This document shows positions 16,759 to 29,909 of a DNA stretch of 64,000 nucleotides, piece after piece. The stretch's first letter is position 1; the number at the start of each line of letters is the position of its first letter. The stretch comes from Cricetomys ansorgei (lineage: Eukaryota; Chordata; Mammalia; Rodentia; Nesomyidae). Under the pieces are notes generated by a model, which did not search any database, was not told where the DNA came from, and was given only the letters and a program-made list of their open reading frames with translations. The position numbers and the translations under genes were made by a program. Where the stretch lies: positions 19,838,501 to 19,902,500 of the forward strand of contig JAMJFZ010003163.1 of NCBI GenBank assembly GCA_026225945.1. The letters are read 5' to 3'.

Positions 16759-17310
16759 TCAGCAATGACTTGAAAAATAGAAAGGGTCATGAATGTTTTT
16801 CTATCTGCAAAATTCCAAATGCAGCCCCTGAAAGCCAGGTTGTGTTACCTGGGATGTTGACGGATTCCTGTCCAGCTGGCATCTTGGATAGTTATGGCCT
16901 TCAGATAATCCATCAAAATATAAAATACCACGAAGGGAGGACATTGGTACATAATGAAATTCCATAGCAAAATATTGATTTCCAATATTTTATACACAGA
17001 TCGTCTCCTTGCCGAGAGAGGGGGTCCCTCAAGCAGGCTGAGGACCTATTAGGCTCTTGAGCTTCTGTCAACCTTATTCATTTTCAACCGATGCAAAGAT
17101 ATCTGTGACAGTTTGTTCTGTCACTAAACTAATTTGTAGTCATTCAGGTTCCAATCAGTTGTTGACAAGGGGAAAAATGCACATCATCCAGCTGGGGGCT
17201 GACGACTACAGAGTCACCTCAGGCCCTGGCCTGGAACCCGACTCAGGCTGAGCAGTAGCAAACACAGTTCGGCCAGTAACAGACCCATTTTGACTTCAAA
17301 AGAGAAGCAG

Positions 17311-17349
17311 CACACACACACACACACATACACACACACACACACACAC
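17311..17349 (+). repeat. (CA)n microsatellite, intron 1
   Basis: A (CA) run with one interrupting TA. Confidence 0.95.
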
Positions 17350-17712
17350 TGAAGAGAACACATGAGAATAATTCCTTACAGGCCTTGTCTGGTACCCTAC
17401 ACATTTATTTTTCAAATTCAGGAATGAGCCCTGGAGGTCACTCTCCTAGCCAAGGAAGAGACGCCACCATACTCCAAGTTGTGATGTTCTAAATATCTCC
17501 TCAAAAGTGGTCTTTCTGTCTCTAAAAATTGGCACAGAACCTATAGTTCTGCTAAACACTAGCTGAAGAAGAACCAGCTGAGTAGTGCTCCCATCCATAA
17601 GGAATCTTGCTTGAAGGAGAGTTTGGCAATTCTTGTCTAAATGCCTTTAAAAATACTTCGCTTTACACTGTTATCAATTGTTTAACAGATTGTCCCGAAC
17701 ACTCTTTCATTC

Positions 17713-17713
<1 letters not shown>

Positions 17714-17760
<47 letters not shown>
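17714..17760 (+). repeat. (AT)n microsatellite, intron 1
   Basis: About twenty AT units, with TACAT and GTAT at the edges. Confidence 0.95.
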
Positions 17761-19763
17761 ACATCCTCGATTGATTGCATGTTTGTCTTCACTAGTTGCT
17801 CAGATGCCTTCTCACTAAGATCCATTTGTAAATTAAACATCAAAATCTCCAACTCCAAGCTAACATCCTATTCAAAGACAGGATGGCGTCCCCTTGTTTG
17901 CCCAGCATGGGGAACACCAACTTCTGTTGTACAAATGGTGTGTGGTCATCTCCGAAGGCAGTGAAAAAAACTGTTTAATTCGAGGATTACCTCCCTGCAT
18001 GCTTTTCTACAGAGCTGAATCAGATAATAGGTAGTTTCCATGACTTCCAAATTGAATCTTCTAGAAAACTTGAAGGATTAAATAAAAAAAAAAAGTAATT
18101 GCAGATATGAATACATGTAAAATCAAAATGCTGCCCCCAGTCTCCCTCGTCCCCTAGTCAATTCAGAGTCCACTCACAAAAGAGCCAGAGGTTACCTTTT
18201 TGGGTTAAGCATCTAAAAAGCCTGAAGAGTTTTGCATTTCAGAAAATACAATTAACACCTAAACAGTCACTTGTGAAAATTCCTTAACTCTATCTGCCTG
18301 GAGTGATTCGGAAGTCGATTAGGGGCCCCTGGTAAAAGTATGCCGAACGTATGCACACTCTCCTCACTGGGAGAGTTATTTTAGTAGCTAAGTTATACTT
18401 AATAAGCCAGCTTTCCTAATCCCCATCTTTAAATCTACACAGGGTTATAGTGCAAAATGCATTAACAACACCAAACAAATCGCAGTTGTAGCAGAAAATA
18501 CCAGTAATGATCCAGTTTTAATTTAATGTTTAATCATCCTAATTGGCACCAGATTCCCATGCACACTGAAGGTGCTGTTTTAAGCACTTTCTGTCTCTCC
18601 TCCTGCCTTGAAAGAATACAAACAAAATATTAAATGAAATTTGCTAAAGTTACACTGCTTCACTTGGGACAAAAATGATGTGACAAAAATTCAGTTTAGA
18701 GCTTCTTATTTTGACAACTGACTTTAAATGATGCATCCATTTCAGATACTTATTTTAAACTAGGAAATGCAAATCCTAATATATTCAACAGAAATGTTAT
18801 TTCTTTCTCTTTGCACATTTCCATATGTAATGGTTATGTTTCCATCTACTTTTACAGCCAATTATGAAGGAACAAAAGCTATTCTGTTTGTTCACACATT
18901 TTCAACAAAATGCATTAAAACTATTATGTCAGCATGTTCTATTAAGCTCTGCATTCAGTGGAAAATACTTTTCAACCAGCTCACATTTATCAAAACATAA
19001 AGCCACTTTAAAACACAGTTTTGCTTGGTCAGCTGGGCTTAGACAAATAATGACAGATTCAGAACTAAATAACTAGCAAGGGAAATCAGAAAACTGACTT
19101 CATCAATTGTACACATTACAATGTGGTTGCTTCAAATATTTAGCACATCTGTGCTCACGGTTAAAGGGCATTTTAATTCTTTATTACTTGCAAACATCTG
19201 ATATTCTCATAATATATAGAAAAATAAAATAAAAGGAAGGTGACTCGGAGGGTTTCATGGATTATTATTTCCTTGCACTCGGATTCCGCCTTTGTGCCAC
19301 TTCAAGACTCACTTGAGAATTTTCAAGTTTTTCAACCTGAACATTTTTATATTTAGGATTATGCTAACTGGATGGAAAATAGGGACGCTTAAAAAATAAA
19401 TGCCTGCTTGCTTCCAAGAGAGAGACCCTGTTAAAAGAGTTGGCCATATTTGAGTGTCGATTTTCACAATTTAGTAAGCTGACATTTGATCTCACTGTAC
19501 CATCAACTAATTTAATTTCCTGATGTTTAGGAACACTCTGCCCCCACCCTCCAAAATCCTGGTATCTATTCTGATTCGCTTCAGGAGCAGGTGTTGCTAT
19601 GCTCTAAAATGCCTAACTTTCAACCCATCTGCGTTGTGAACACAATTCCAGTGATGCAGCTTAAAGAGAAAGAAGACAGGCCAGGAAACCAGCAAGAATC
19701 TTTAGTCCCAACTGCTAAAAGGAATACTCTAAGTTACAATTAGATAGCAGGCAAGCAGAAACA

Positions 19764-19818
19764 ACACACACATACACACGCACGCACGCACGCACGCACG
19801 CACACACACTCACACACG
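19764..19818 (+). repeat. (CACG)n/(CA)n compound microsatellite
   Basis: Mixed CA, CACG and CACT units in intron 1. Confidence 0.9.
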
Positions 19819-21371
19819 CCTGTGTTCTAATTCATTTTTTTTTAATCCTACCCTCCGTTATCTTGTATCTCTCTCCATAATCTGTTACACAGGATCGCAA
19901 CTGGTGACCTCATTACAGTAACTACAGTTGCCTTGTTCCTCCTGTTGTGGTGAAAATCACATTCCAGATCCTTTCCTATGGATTTTTGCATTCACATTAG
20001 TTTTGTAATTCCAGTCAGATAGGAATATTTATGAAACAAGAGCCTTTTCCCCCTCCTCAGCAAATACAAAAAGGTGCTCAGAATTTCTGTTCTTTTTTGG
20101 AGGAAGGAGGTGATGTTACACTGTTACCAAATTTACGCTAAAATTCCAGATGTTTAAGCTCTTGCTGAACTATTTAGGTACCCGATTCAAGTTTGTCACT
20201 TTTTCATCCTCTGAACCAAACACAGCAGAATCGGACGCAGAAAATTGAAAGTGTTGTAGCCTGTCTACTCAGAAAACAAAAATAAAACTATGCCTCGAAC
20301 AGAAAGCTCCAGCCAGCCAGAAAAGGAAGAAAAGGAAAACAAAACAAAACAAAAAAAACTAGTCCCAACCACCAGGCTCTACCAGATTTAGTTCTTTTTT
20401 GGAGCTCCTTAGAAAGAGGCTTCCTTCTACGTCCCATTACCTTAAGACTACATTAGCATTTCTTAATAGAACCTCAAACAATAGTGGAGTTGGGGCCCCT
20501 AATTTTAACAGGTTCCCACGAACATACTTGCAAAGGCGATCACAAACATATTTGATTCAGTGATCCCGTACCTCTCTATTTTTCTAGGGCAGAATCTGAG
20601 TGTCCAACTGAAGGTTCCAGGAAAGCTGTAAACACAACATATGCAGTGCATATTTTCTGTAATGTCTGAAGTTCCCTTTATGCAGAATGCAATCAAATGG
20701 CAAACTGACTGGCCTCTTCCAAGTTTACAGTGCCGGCCCTGATTGTGTGGAAGGATACAAGAGAAACCTCTGGAAACACCACCAACAACAACATGGACAA
20801 GATACTCCATTTAAAGCACTGGTCCCAGCACACCTCCTGGTCACAATAAACGAAAGGGGAAAATGTCTTCCCCTCGGATCGGATGAATCAAACTGAACGC
20901 TAGATGGGGTTCCAACTGCAAGGGTTTATTCAAAAGCTGCTCTGTGGCTTTCCTATTCCAGTGACGCGTAAAAAAGAGACTCCTTAAGGCGAGATCTAAA
21001 CGCCGACTACACAAACATTGGCAAAGTCACAAGAAACTAAATCCCTGTTGTTGGAGGGTGAAGCTGAGCTATGGGGACTACCTGTCAATCTTCCCCTTTG
21101 GGGGTCTGCCATCTGGGGGTGGCAGGGGAATAAGGTTAGGAAAAGAAGCCAAGCTGATAAGGAGAAACTAAAATAAACTACTAACTTCCTGCTAAGTGAC
21201 TAGCAAGACTCAAATTGGGGGTCACTGGGAAGACACTGAAGGACATATTATGACCTGGACCTTGTCACCTTTGCATGGGAGGAGACTGGCAAAGGTTAAA
21301 ACAGCTCTACACATTTTCTAAAGCCTGGCACACAAACTTTTTCTTCTTGGGGGATGGGTGTCAGGTCTTAG

Positions 21372-21378
<7 letters not shown>

Positions 21379-21407
<29 letters not shown>
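21379..21407 (+). repeat. (CT)n microsatellite, intron 1
   Basis: A near-perfect CT run. It reads as (GA)n in the Sall1 transcript direction. Confidence 0.95.
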
Positions 21408-21413
<6 letters not shown>

Positions 21414-24400
21414 GAATATTTTGGAACACAGACTTTCTACACTAGAGACTCTGTTAGAAAAACCACATTTAAGCTGTAGAAGAATTTTGATTTTCTGGTT
21501 ACTACACACTAAGCTTGGCTAAGTTTTGAAACCTGTAACCTGCCCGAATCCCTCCCCAACCCGGCACCGCCCTCCGGATTCTCTACCAGAAAAATGTGGT
21601 CTTTTGCCTTCTGAGGGATATTGTTGGTAAGAGACAACTTGAAGCCTCCAAACATAGAGAAAAGAAACAGCTTCCCAAAGAGCACCCTATAATTTGGTAC
21701 TTGTGCCCATGAGCCATTGCAGAAGCTGGATGTAAAATAACCACCAAATGCTTGATAGCAAAAAGCCACCTTCAAACATTTCACCTCCAGCCTGATCCGG
21801 CTTTGCTGTGCATTTGTTTGTTTGTTTGTTTTTAAACATTTTAGAAAGTATCTGCGGCCTGAAGCAATTCTCAAAAAACAAACAAACAAAACAAAAAAGC
21901 AGTTCACATTTTCTCATCCCGGATCATCTATTATGCCAAACTTAAAACAGGCTTGATTAAGCATGAATTCTTTCCAACTGCCTTATCTTGCAGGTGTCAG
22001 TTATTTTTAAAAAAGCAATTCATTATAGTTCTCTCTAACCTTTTGGGCCCAGAAATCAATGTGTGGCCATTAAACTGCTTACAACGAGTAAATTACTTTG
22101 GTAAATAATAGAATTTCTTTATTAATATGAGTAAGAGGGGTTTTCAGGATACTTCTTAGGAGAGTCAATGTTTTATCTGCAATTCTTGATTTTTAAATTT
22201 TCTTTCAATATTATCTTTTCCTTTAACAAGCTGAGCAACAAAATACTTAAACAAATGGAGTCAGAATGGGGCCTCTAAGTAGCTACAAGAATCTCAAAAC
22301 CATCACCAAATGGAGTGGGGGAAAAACAAAAAACAGAACAACAACAACACGTACACACACCCTGGAAATCCAAATTCACAGAAGAGTAACCACATACATA
22401 TTAAATCATTAGATTCACATATTCTCTTTCCCAAGAATTATCTATCTTGGTAAATAATCTATCCAAGACTAGTTATCTTTCTACAAGTAACTTGGGACTT
22501 GTTGAATATCTTTCAAGAGATGAATCCTACTTACCATAATCCTGGTTTCTTAAGAATCAGAAAAAGCCTTATAAGAATACCCAAGTTGAATCAACTAGCA
22601 GTGTTCTAAGATTTTATATATATATAAATATATATATTTCAAATGAAGCTGTTGGAATGGCTGCTTAGCATCGCATGGCTTTCTTTGTAAAAAACACACA
22701 TACCACACATACATGAACGAGGACATGCAACATAGCAGGAATGAGGCTGCTTCAGGGCCACTGTGTCTGTAAACTTTTCCAGGTTTAGCTCTGGGTAGAA
22801 GTTCAGACAGTTTGAGGGACAACTTGGGAGAAGGGTATAGACCAGATTTACTTTGATAATGTGTGATATTTCATTGGCTACAGTAAGACCCTCTTAAGAC
22901 AGAAGAACAAGGCTGGCATTTGAGCAAAGGTTTGCCTTCTAAAGTAAAACATCACACGCCCAGCAGCAGTTTCTCAAGAGCATGTTCTACGTAGGGAAAT
23001 GGATGGAGATGGCTGGACTCATGGTAGAAAAGTTGACTTTTTAAAGTAAACTTGAGCTGTGTGTGTCATGAATTTTCATGTCTATCTGTCTCACAACTGT
23101 TCTCAAATGAAAAAAAAAAAATGAGGATGGGAGGCCCTCCTGACCATCAGCTGGTGGGGAGGGCAGCTTGTGTAGGGGTACTATTACAGCACACTAAATC
23201 CTGTAACCCTATTACAAAACCTACCCTCTAGGCAACTTCTCCCAAACTTATTGTTCAACCATGTAAAAACAGTCATAACCTAAAACTATTACTACTGAAG
23301 AAAAGGAGGGAGCGTGGAGAGGGCCTGGGAGGGGTGTTTCCTAGGGTGTTCAGAATAATCACTGCTTTGTGGACAATGAACTAGCTTTTAGGGAAAAAAA
23401 AGAGGAGAAATTAAGTGAAAAAGAAAAAAAAGAGAAAGAAAGGAAACTTGATTCAGTGCCTTAATGAACTTACCTCAAAGCGCAAATAAACTTAAAAAAA
23501 TTGTACTAATAAATAATAATAGTAAGAGGTAGTGAACTCCTTTAATGCTATCGCTTTATGAGAAGCCTTAACTATTAAAAATTCCAGATCCAGACCCAGA
23601 GCAGAGAGCTATTTCTACCGAAGCCCGAGGTAGTAGCTGCTTTTGGAATTTTGCGTGGAAAACGTAAACAAATACAATTTACAAAAATAAAATAAAATAA
23701 AAAAAATCTGTCTCCTCTCCGGTTGGGTTTTTCCGTATGCAAATTGTTAACTTTAACAGAATTCCAATGCAAAAACCTCACCAGAAACTTTGGGAAAGAA
23801 TTGGTGTGGGAGCGGCAGGAGGCCTAAGAAACGAACTGAGAAACCCCACAAAAAAAGTCAGAGTGGTCGCTGCGGCCTCGGTTAATTTCATCTGGTTTTA
23901 CCCTCGAACCTGTTCCTTTGGGGTGGGAAGCCGCGTGTGTTTCAAGGGATCTTTCCAGAAAAAATCAGAGAAACAGACACTGGTAAGGTTTCGAGGTTCA
24001 AAAGGTGGTGGGCAAACAGTTGTCTTAATGGGTCTCAGGTCGCCCGAAAAATGTCCAGGTATCTCAGGCCAGGACTGCCCTCTCGGAACAGCGAGGAGGA
24101 AGGAAGCGCGGGTCCCTGCTCGCTGGGGCTCTGCCCGCGTGTCCCGCACCCAGAGCGGCTCAGAGTCAGGCCTCTAGGGAGGGAGCCTGTGACCGGGCTC
24201 GGGCGTCCGCAGAGCCGCGTGGGCAGGGGTGCGGACCTCGGGCCACGCTTCCGGGCTCCGCTGGGGTGCAGCTCCCTCCTCCACACCTTGTAGCCCCGCC
24301 GGGGATTGAGGATCCCGAGGGGCAGCCGCAGCCGCGGAGCCCCGGGTCCGGTCGCTCCTCGACCACGTTGCGGAGAGTCAAGCACGGCGCCGGGTGACCC

Positions 24401-25336
24401 GGGAACCGAGCGGAACCTCAGGCCCTGGAGCTCGGCAGTTCTCCCCCGGAACAGCTCGGGTCAAGCTGGGGTCGGAAGGGTCTCCCCTCCGTGGCCCCAC
24501 TACCCGGCTCCGGGCTCTCCTACTCTAGGCCACGGTTCCCGCACACAAACTTTTCTGGACTTGTCCATTCCTTTGGGCACCCTGACTCCGTCGCCCGCCC
24601 ACTTCGGGGAGCTGGCGGGCTAAACCCCAGATCCGAGAAACCGTCCGACGACCCCTTCCCGGATCCGACCGAGCCGGAAGGATGGGATTCCACAGTTCGT
24701 GGGGGGCGCACACGCAAGCTCGAATTTTCGGGACTATGGGTGTAAATGTTGGAAAAGGGTGTGGGGACAAACTTGGAAGCCGGGCGGCGACACTTCCCGG
24801 TTCCTAATCCCGGTCTCCAGGGCGAGCGGCAGCACACTCCGGCCGCGACCCCACGTTGCAGCTCCTCCACCCCGATCCCCACTTCTCACATCTCGGAACC
24901 CCCAAAGGCACTACGTTTCTCTCGCCAGCCGAGTGGGAACGAGAAAGTGGGAAAGGGGTGCACCGGGCTCCCCACGCGCTCGGCGTTCAGCCACCCGCAC
25001 GAAGTAAACTTCTTTACCGCTGGCGGCGGGACTGGGCGGCGAGGCCCAGGCGACAGAGGCCCAGCCCGGGGCCCCGGGCGCCGAGTGGGGATCAGAAGGG
25101 ACCTCGCGTGGACAGTCACGGCCGGCCTCTGCCCGCGCGGTCGCCCTCAGGGGAGGCCGGGTCGTGGCTGCGGCTCCACGGACCCGCGGGACGGAGGAGC
25201 GAGGCCGGCCGACCCCGCTCCGCCCTGCGGAGGACACGGAACTCCGGAAAGCTCCAGCCGGGATGGGCTGGCTCTCCCGGGGCAGAGGGAAGCCCGGGCC
25301 GGCAAATTGAAATCGAGGAAGCATGAAATAAAATCA

Positions 25337-25540
<204 letters not shown>

Positions 25541-25694
25541 TCAAACATCAGCTGGGGCAGAATAAAAAATTACTAAAAAAAAATCTTCTCAAAATTACGG
25601 AAATCGAGCGGCGGCGGCGGCGGCTCCCCCCGCCCGCCGGCCCGCCCGCCCCCTCCCCGGCTCCCCGGCCCCGGGCACAGCGCGCATGTGTCCT

Positions 25695-25735
25695 TCTATA
25701 ATTATGATTATCAATAATGCATTGCGATTAATCAT
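25695..25735 (-). promoter_or_regulatory. AT-rich Sall1 promoter core with TATA-like and TAAT sites
   Basis: A short AT-rich block lies in otherwise GC-rich DNA about 160-200 bases upstream of the start codon. On the minus strand it contains a TATA-like run (AATTATAGAAGG) and several TAAT homeodomain cores. ATGATTA at 25704-25710 and TAATCAT at 25729-25735 form an inverted repeat with an 18-base spacer. Its position fits a core promoter or homeodomain-bound proximal element. SALL proteins are reported to prefer AT-rich DNA, so autoregulation is possible. All functional roles are inference. Confidence 0.45.
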
Positions 25736-27849
25736 AGAGGGGCTCTTTGAAAGGCGATTGGCACCGGGCCAGCGCTATTCAAACCCGCTCGCCTTAATCA
25801 ATTAGTTCGTGATTTGCTGCAGACCCCTGTCTCTCCGCGCGCTGGCCCAATAAGCCGGCCGCGGGGCTGGCTCTGCGCGCCGCACCGCCCGACTCTGGGT
25901 TAACCCCTCTTGGCGACCGCCCGGGACTCCGCGGCCCGGCCGCCGGGGGCCTGCCTCCTCGCCACTGCGCGCCCGGCGCCCCGGCCGGCGCCCCCCGCTC
26001 GCTCCCCTCCCCCTCCCCCGCCCTCCATCCCGGGCTGGGCCGACCCGAATTAGCATGCCCGCCCCGGAGCCTAGCGGAGCAGGGCCGCGTGGGGGTGGGG
26101 CCGGCGGCGGGGGCTGGGGACCCGAGCTGCGGGCGCGCGGCGAACTTCCCAACTCCCGCGCAGCGTGCTGGCCCGCGGGGGGAGGGAGCCCCGTGGCGGG
26201 ATCGGGGTGTGTGAGGGGGTCCCATTTCGTGAGTGTTCTTCATTTCTTTAAGAGCTACCAGAAAGCAGCCCACCCCCACCCTCATAAAAAAAAAAAGCGA
26301 GTGGGGAAGAGCCAGCCCCACGCCGGTCCGCCTCCCGCCCGCGGCCGGGCCTCCCTCCCGCCTGCCCGCCGCCTGGCTTGGAGATCCTTCGCCGGGAGTT
26401 CTCCATTCCCAGGATCCCGGGCTCGCGGGGGTGCGGAGAAGAGGACCCAGGAAAGGTTTGGGAACGTGATGGGTTTGGGGGCTCGTGGGGGGGGAGGGGC
26501 AGTTTCTCGCCACCCCATCCTCTCCCTGCCTGGGAGCTGCGACCCTCCAGCCTCTCGCTGGGCTCCTTAGCTCCCTTTCTCTACCTCGGACATTCCCGGG
26601 ACAATTAGGGCTGAAGTTTTCGGGAGAAGCACCCCGAGCCCGTGGGATAAGGGGGCGGCTCGGCTCCGCCCAGGACCCCTCCCGGACCTCCCCCCGGCCG
26701 CCCGGGTTGGCTGCAGGGCGCGTCACTCCGCGGGGAGGCGGCGGCCACTGTGGCGCCGTCAAGCCCGGGGCGGGTGGAGAGCGAGGACCTGCCTGGGCTC
26801 CGAGTTCAGCTCAGGAGGGAGGGAGGGGAGGGGCGCCGCTAATCCTGTGCTAGGCTGCGCGCCCCGGGCCTGGGAGGTGCGGCTGGAGCCGGACCCTAGG
26901 CACCGCCTCTACCCTGGACCCTAGTGCTCCCTGCCCTAGGGGCGGAGGCCGCCGCCTGGTCCGGGACGGGGTGGCTGCCCAGAACCCGGAGAGCGCGAGC
27001 GGGGTGGGGGTCCTGTCCGCTGCCCCCTCGCTACGCCGCAGCTCGTCTTCACTCCTTCGACGCTTGCCACGCGCGGCGCCCAAACTTTTCGCTCCGTCTC
27101 CATCTCCCAGAGCCGGGAGACAGAGCCTCCCTTACCCGCGCGCTGGACCCAGGAATCCGGGCCCTGCACTCCCTCTTCTGGGCTTAGGCGCCCGCGAACC
27201 TGAGGCTCGGTCCTCGGCTTAGCCTCGGGGTTTCCGCTCGCGGCGAGGTTTCCGAAGTCCTGCGCCCGAAGGACTAAACTAACTAAACTTGGGCTGAGTA
27301 ATGGGGGTGGAGGCGGGGGAGGGGTGCAGATACACAATCCTTGCCCTATCTCGCGATCGGGAGAGGAGAGGGCTCATAAGGACGCCCCAATTCTGGAGCG
27401 CCTTTGAGTCTGGATCGTGCCACCGTCGGCTCGCGCGAAGTGGAAACCAGCCTTCGCCGCAGAGCCTTGGAATTCAGGACCCATGTCGCACTCTCCTAAA
27501 TGACCTTTTCTTCTTTTCCTTTCCCCTTAATCTTTTGTGTGTTAGTTGAAAGTATCTTTCCCGGCTGCTGACTTCATTCTTTCTTGGTTTAACTTCTCGC
27601 TTCTTTCATCCTCCCTGTTCACCCTTCCTACCTTTTCTTAGTTTTGCCCATGCTCGCCCAACCCTCTCTCGTCTCCCTGGTCTCCCACTCTCCTCTCCCG
27701 CACCTCGCTCTTCCCCTCTCCCCAGGTTCTGTTGGATACTGTAGATTTTGATAAAAAGACAAACGAAGCTATCAGTGGGTCTGATGTTGAAGAATGAAGA
27801 TAATAATGTTTCCATAGGTAGTGTTTCAAATGCCATTATTTCTCACTGA

Positions 27850-29560
27850 ATATTTAAAGAGATCCCTAGGCAAAGATGGATTTGCGCGCTCCTGGGGTGC
27901 GAGCCGCCCGCTTTCCCCAAACCCCCGGGAACGTGATCAAACCTGAGCACTTAAAATCTAGCCCCCATCCCACCCCACAAATCGGCGCTCTTGGAAACAC
28001 ACAGACGCGCAACTCTTTGAGGGGCACCGACGTTTCCAAGCGCACTTGCGCCTTTCTACCCGAATCTGCCGGTGTTTGGAGCCTCCCTCAACAGTCCAAC
28101 ATCCTTGGCTTCTTTAAAGTCCCGGCCTCTGGGCAATCCAATGGCCGGAAACCCAGTGGATCTGGGGATCCCACAAACCCTTCTCGCGGTGTGCTCTGCG
28201 GGAAGCTCCCGGGAGAAGCTACACACGTGCTCGCTGTTGGCTCTATGTGTGATTAAGGGTGGGGGACACCCCCCCTCAGACAACAAACGAACGAAAACGC
28301 AAAAACTGCTTCGCGCTGTTTAATTAAAACCTGGCGAGCAGAGACGAATTAATAAGGGGCATCTAAACTTTGATAACTTTTTTCGTTCTTTTGAGTCCTC
28401 GACGACGTAGAGGCGGGCGTCTGGCTCTGCGAGCGGCATCCCCCGCTAATTTCTTGTTTGTTTTCTTTCCCTTTGGCCCGGAGAGAGATGAGGGGAGGTG
28501 GAAGAGGGGGATGGGAGGAAGGGGACGGTTGAAATGGCCGGGAGAGGAGAATTGGTCTTTATTGTTGGTGGCGATACATCAATTATAGGCCATTGTCTGC
28601 GCCCAAGTCCCGCGGTTCGCTGGTGCGGTCGCCGAAGTGTCAGCAAGCTGGCGAGGCACCGCGTGCCGCGGAGCAAAGACATAATTAATTCAATAAAAAT
28701 GGACACAGAGTGGGGGTTAATTTTTGTTTTTGAACGGGTCGAGAAAGCGATGGCCAGTGAGGTGCCACAGCTGGGGTTCCTCCGCACGCCCTGCGCACCT
28801 CCAGGCCAGAGCGCTCCGTGGACTCTCATCCTCCCAACCACGGTTGGGGCTGCTGCTGGCAGGGGTTGCGGCTTGCAGGTTCCTCAGGAGGGCCTGGTAC
28901 TTAGGGATTGATAACCAATGGAGAATGGGGGTGGCCTGAAGTGAGGTGACAGCTGCGCAGGGGTCGCGACCTCTCAGACCAAGACGAAACGCACCCTGGG
29001 GAAGCGCTTAGCAGTTATGCAAACTGCCTTTGGGTGGGTATGTGGGGGGGGTGTCTCTGCTCCTTCCACGGTATCACCTCAGTTTCCCGAGGTCTAGCTT
29101 ATCCCTTGGGGGGTTGGCTGGCCCGAGGACCGTGTCCTAAGGCCGAAGCCACAGCAAAGTTCCCAAGAAAGGGTTTTCCAGGCGTCTTTGTTCAAGCTTC
29201 AATTTTAGGAAGGGGGTGATGGCGTGAAGGCCTTCCATTCCGAAGCCTGGTTTTTCTGCCCATAAAGTTTTCTAATTGTGACCCAGTCTGACCCCGGTGT
29301 GGGATGGGGCCTGAGTTGAGGCCTTGTGTGGGCCGCGACTCTCTTTCGGATTCCATTGAGCACCTTACTCCAGAAGTAGAATGGAGGTGTCTCCAAGCGC
29401 GCTGGCTATGTCCCAGCTTCCGAAATGTCCAACCCCAGGCCCCAGACCCGGGCTACAAGGGCAGTAGAGGAGGTTTCGTTTTCCTGAGCCGGGCAAAAAG
29501 CGGCGAAAAGGCCGCAGCGGCGCCCGGGGGGCGGGGAGCAGGCACATCGATGGTATCAAC
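27850..29560. promoter_or_regulatory. second CpG-rich upstream block
   Basis: CpG-rich DNA resumes 2.3-4 kb upstream of the Sall1 start and alternates with AT-rich, conserved-looking segments (28270-28360, 28545-28760). It could be an upstream alternative promoter of Sall1, a divergent non-coding transcript promoter, or an enhancer cluster. No coding exon is recognisable here. Confidence 0.5.
28545..28760. promoter_or_regulatory. candidate conserved element upstream of Sall1
   Basis: This segment is free of repeats. It mixes intact CpG sites with AT-rich homeodomain-like cores (CATAATTAATTCAATAAAA near 28679, ATCAATTATAG near 28578). That composition is typical of conserved enhancers near developmental genes. 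Conservation itself cannot be seen here. Confidence 0.35.
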
Positions 29561-29670
29561 ATTATTGATGGGGAAACGTCCAGGGCAGGAGCCCGGAGAT
29601 CAGATTCCCAGTCCCTCCCTCCGGAGGTGGGTGGGACCAAGTGGGTGGTGAGCTTGGTGTGCTTGTGCAT

Positions 29671-29671
<1 letters not shown>

Positions 29672-29715
<44 letters not shown>
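29672..29715 (+). repeat. (GT)n microsatellite
   Basis: A perfect run of about 22 units at the outer edge of the upstream CpG-rich block. A (TGG)n/(TGA)n run follows at 29880-29909. Confidence 0.95.
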
Positions 29716-29718
<3 letters not shown>

Positions 29719-29909
29719 GGGGATGGAGCGCCTGGATGCACCAGCATTAACCACCTGGGGTTTATTTGTGTTTTTCTTGTCTGGATGCCTGCCGGGTGGG
29801 GGTGGGAAGGACAGGGAAGAAAGATTGAGGTGGCTTGTTCTGCCCTTAGGGTTCTTTTTCTGGACTTGGGGTTTGGGGGTGGTGGTGGTGGTGGTGGTGA
29901 TGATGATGA

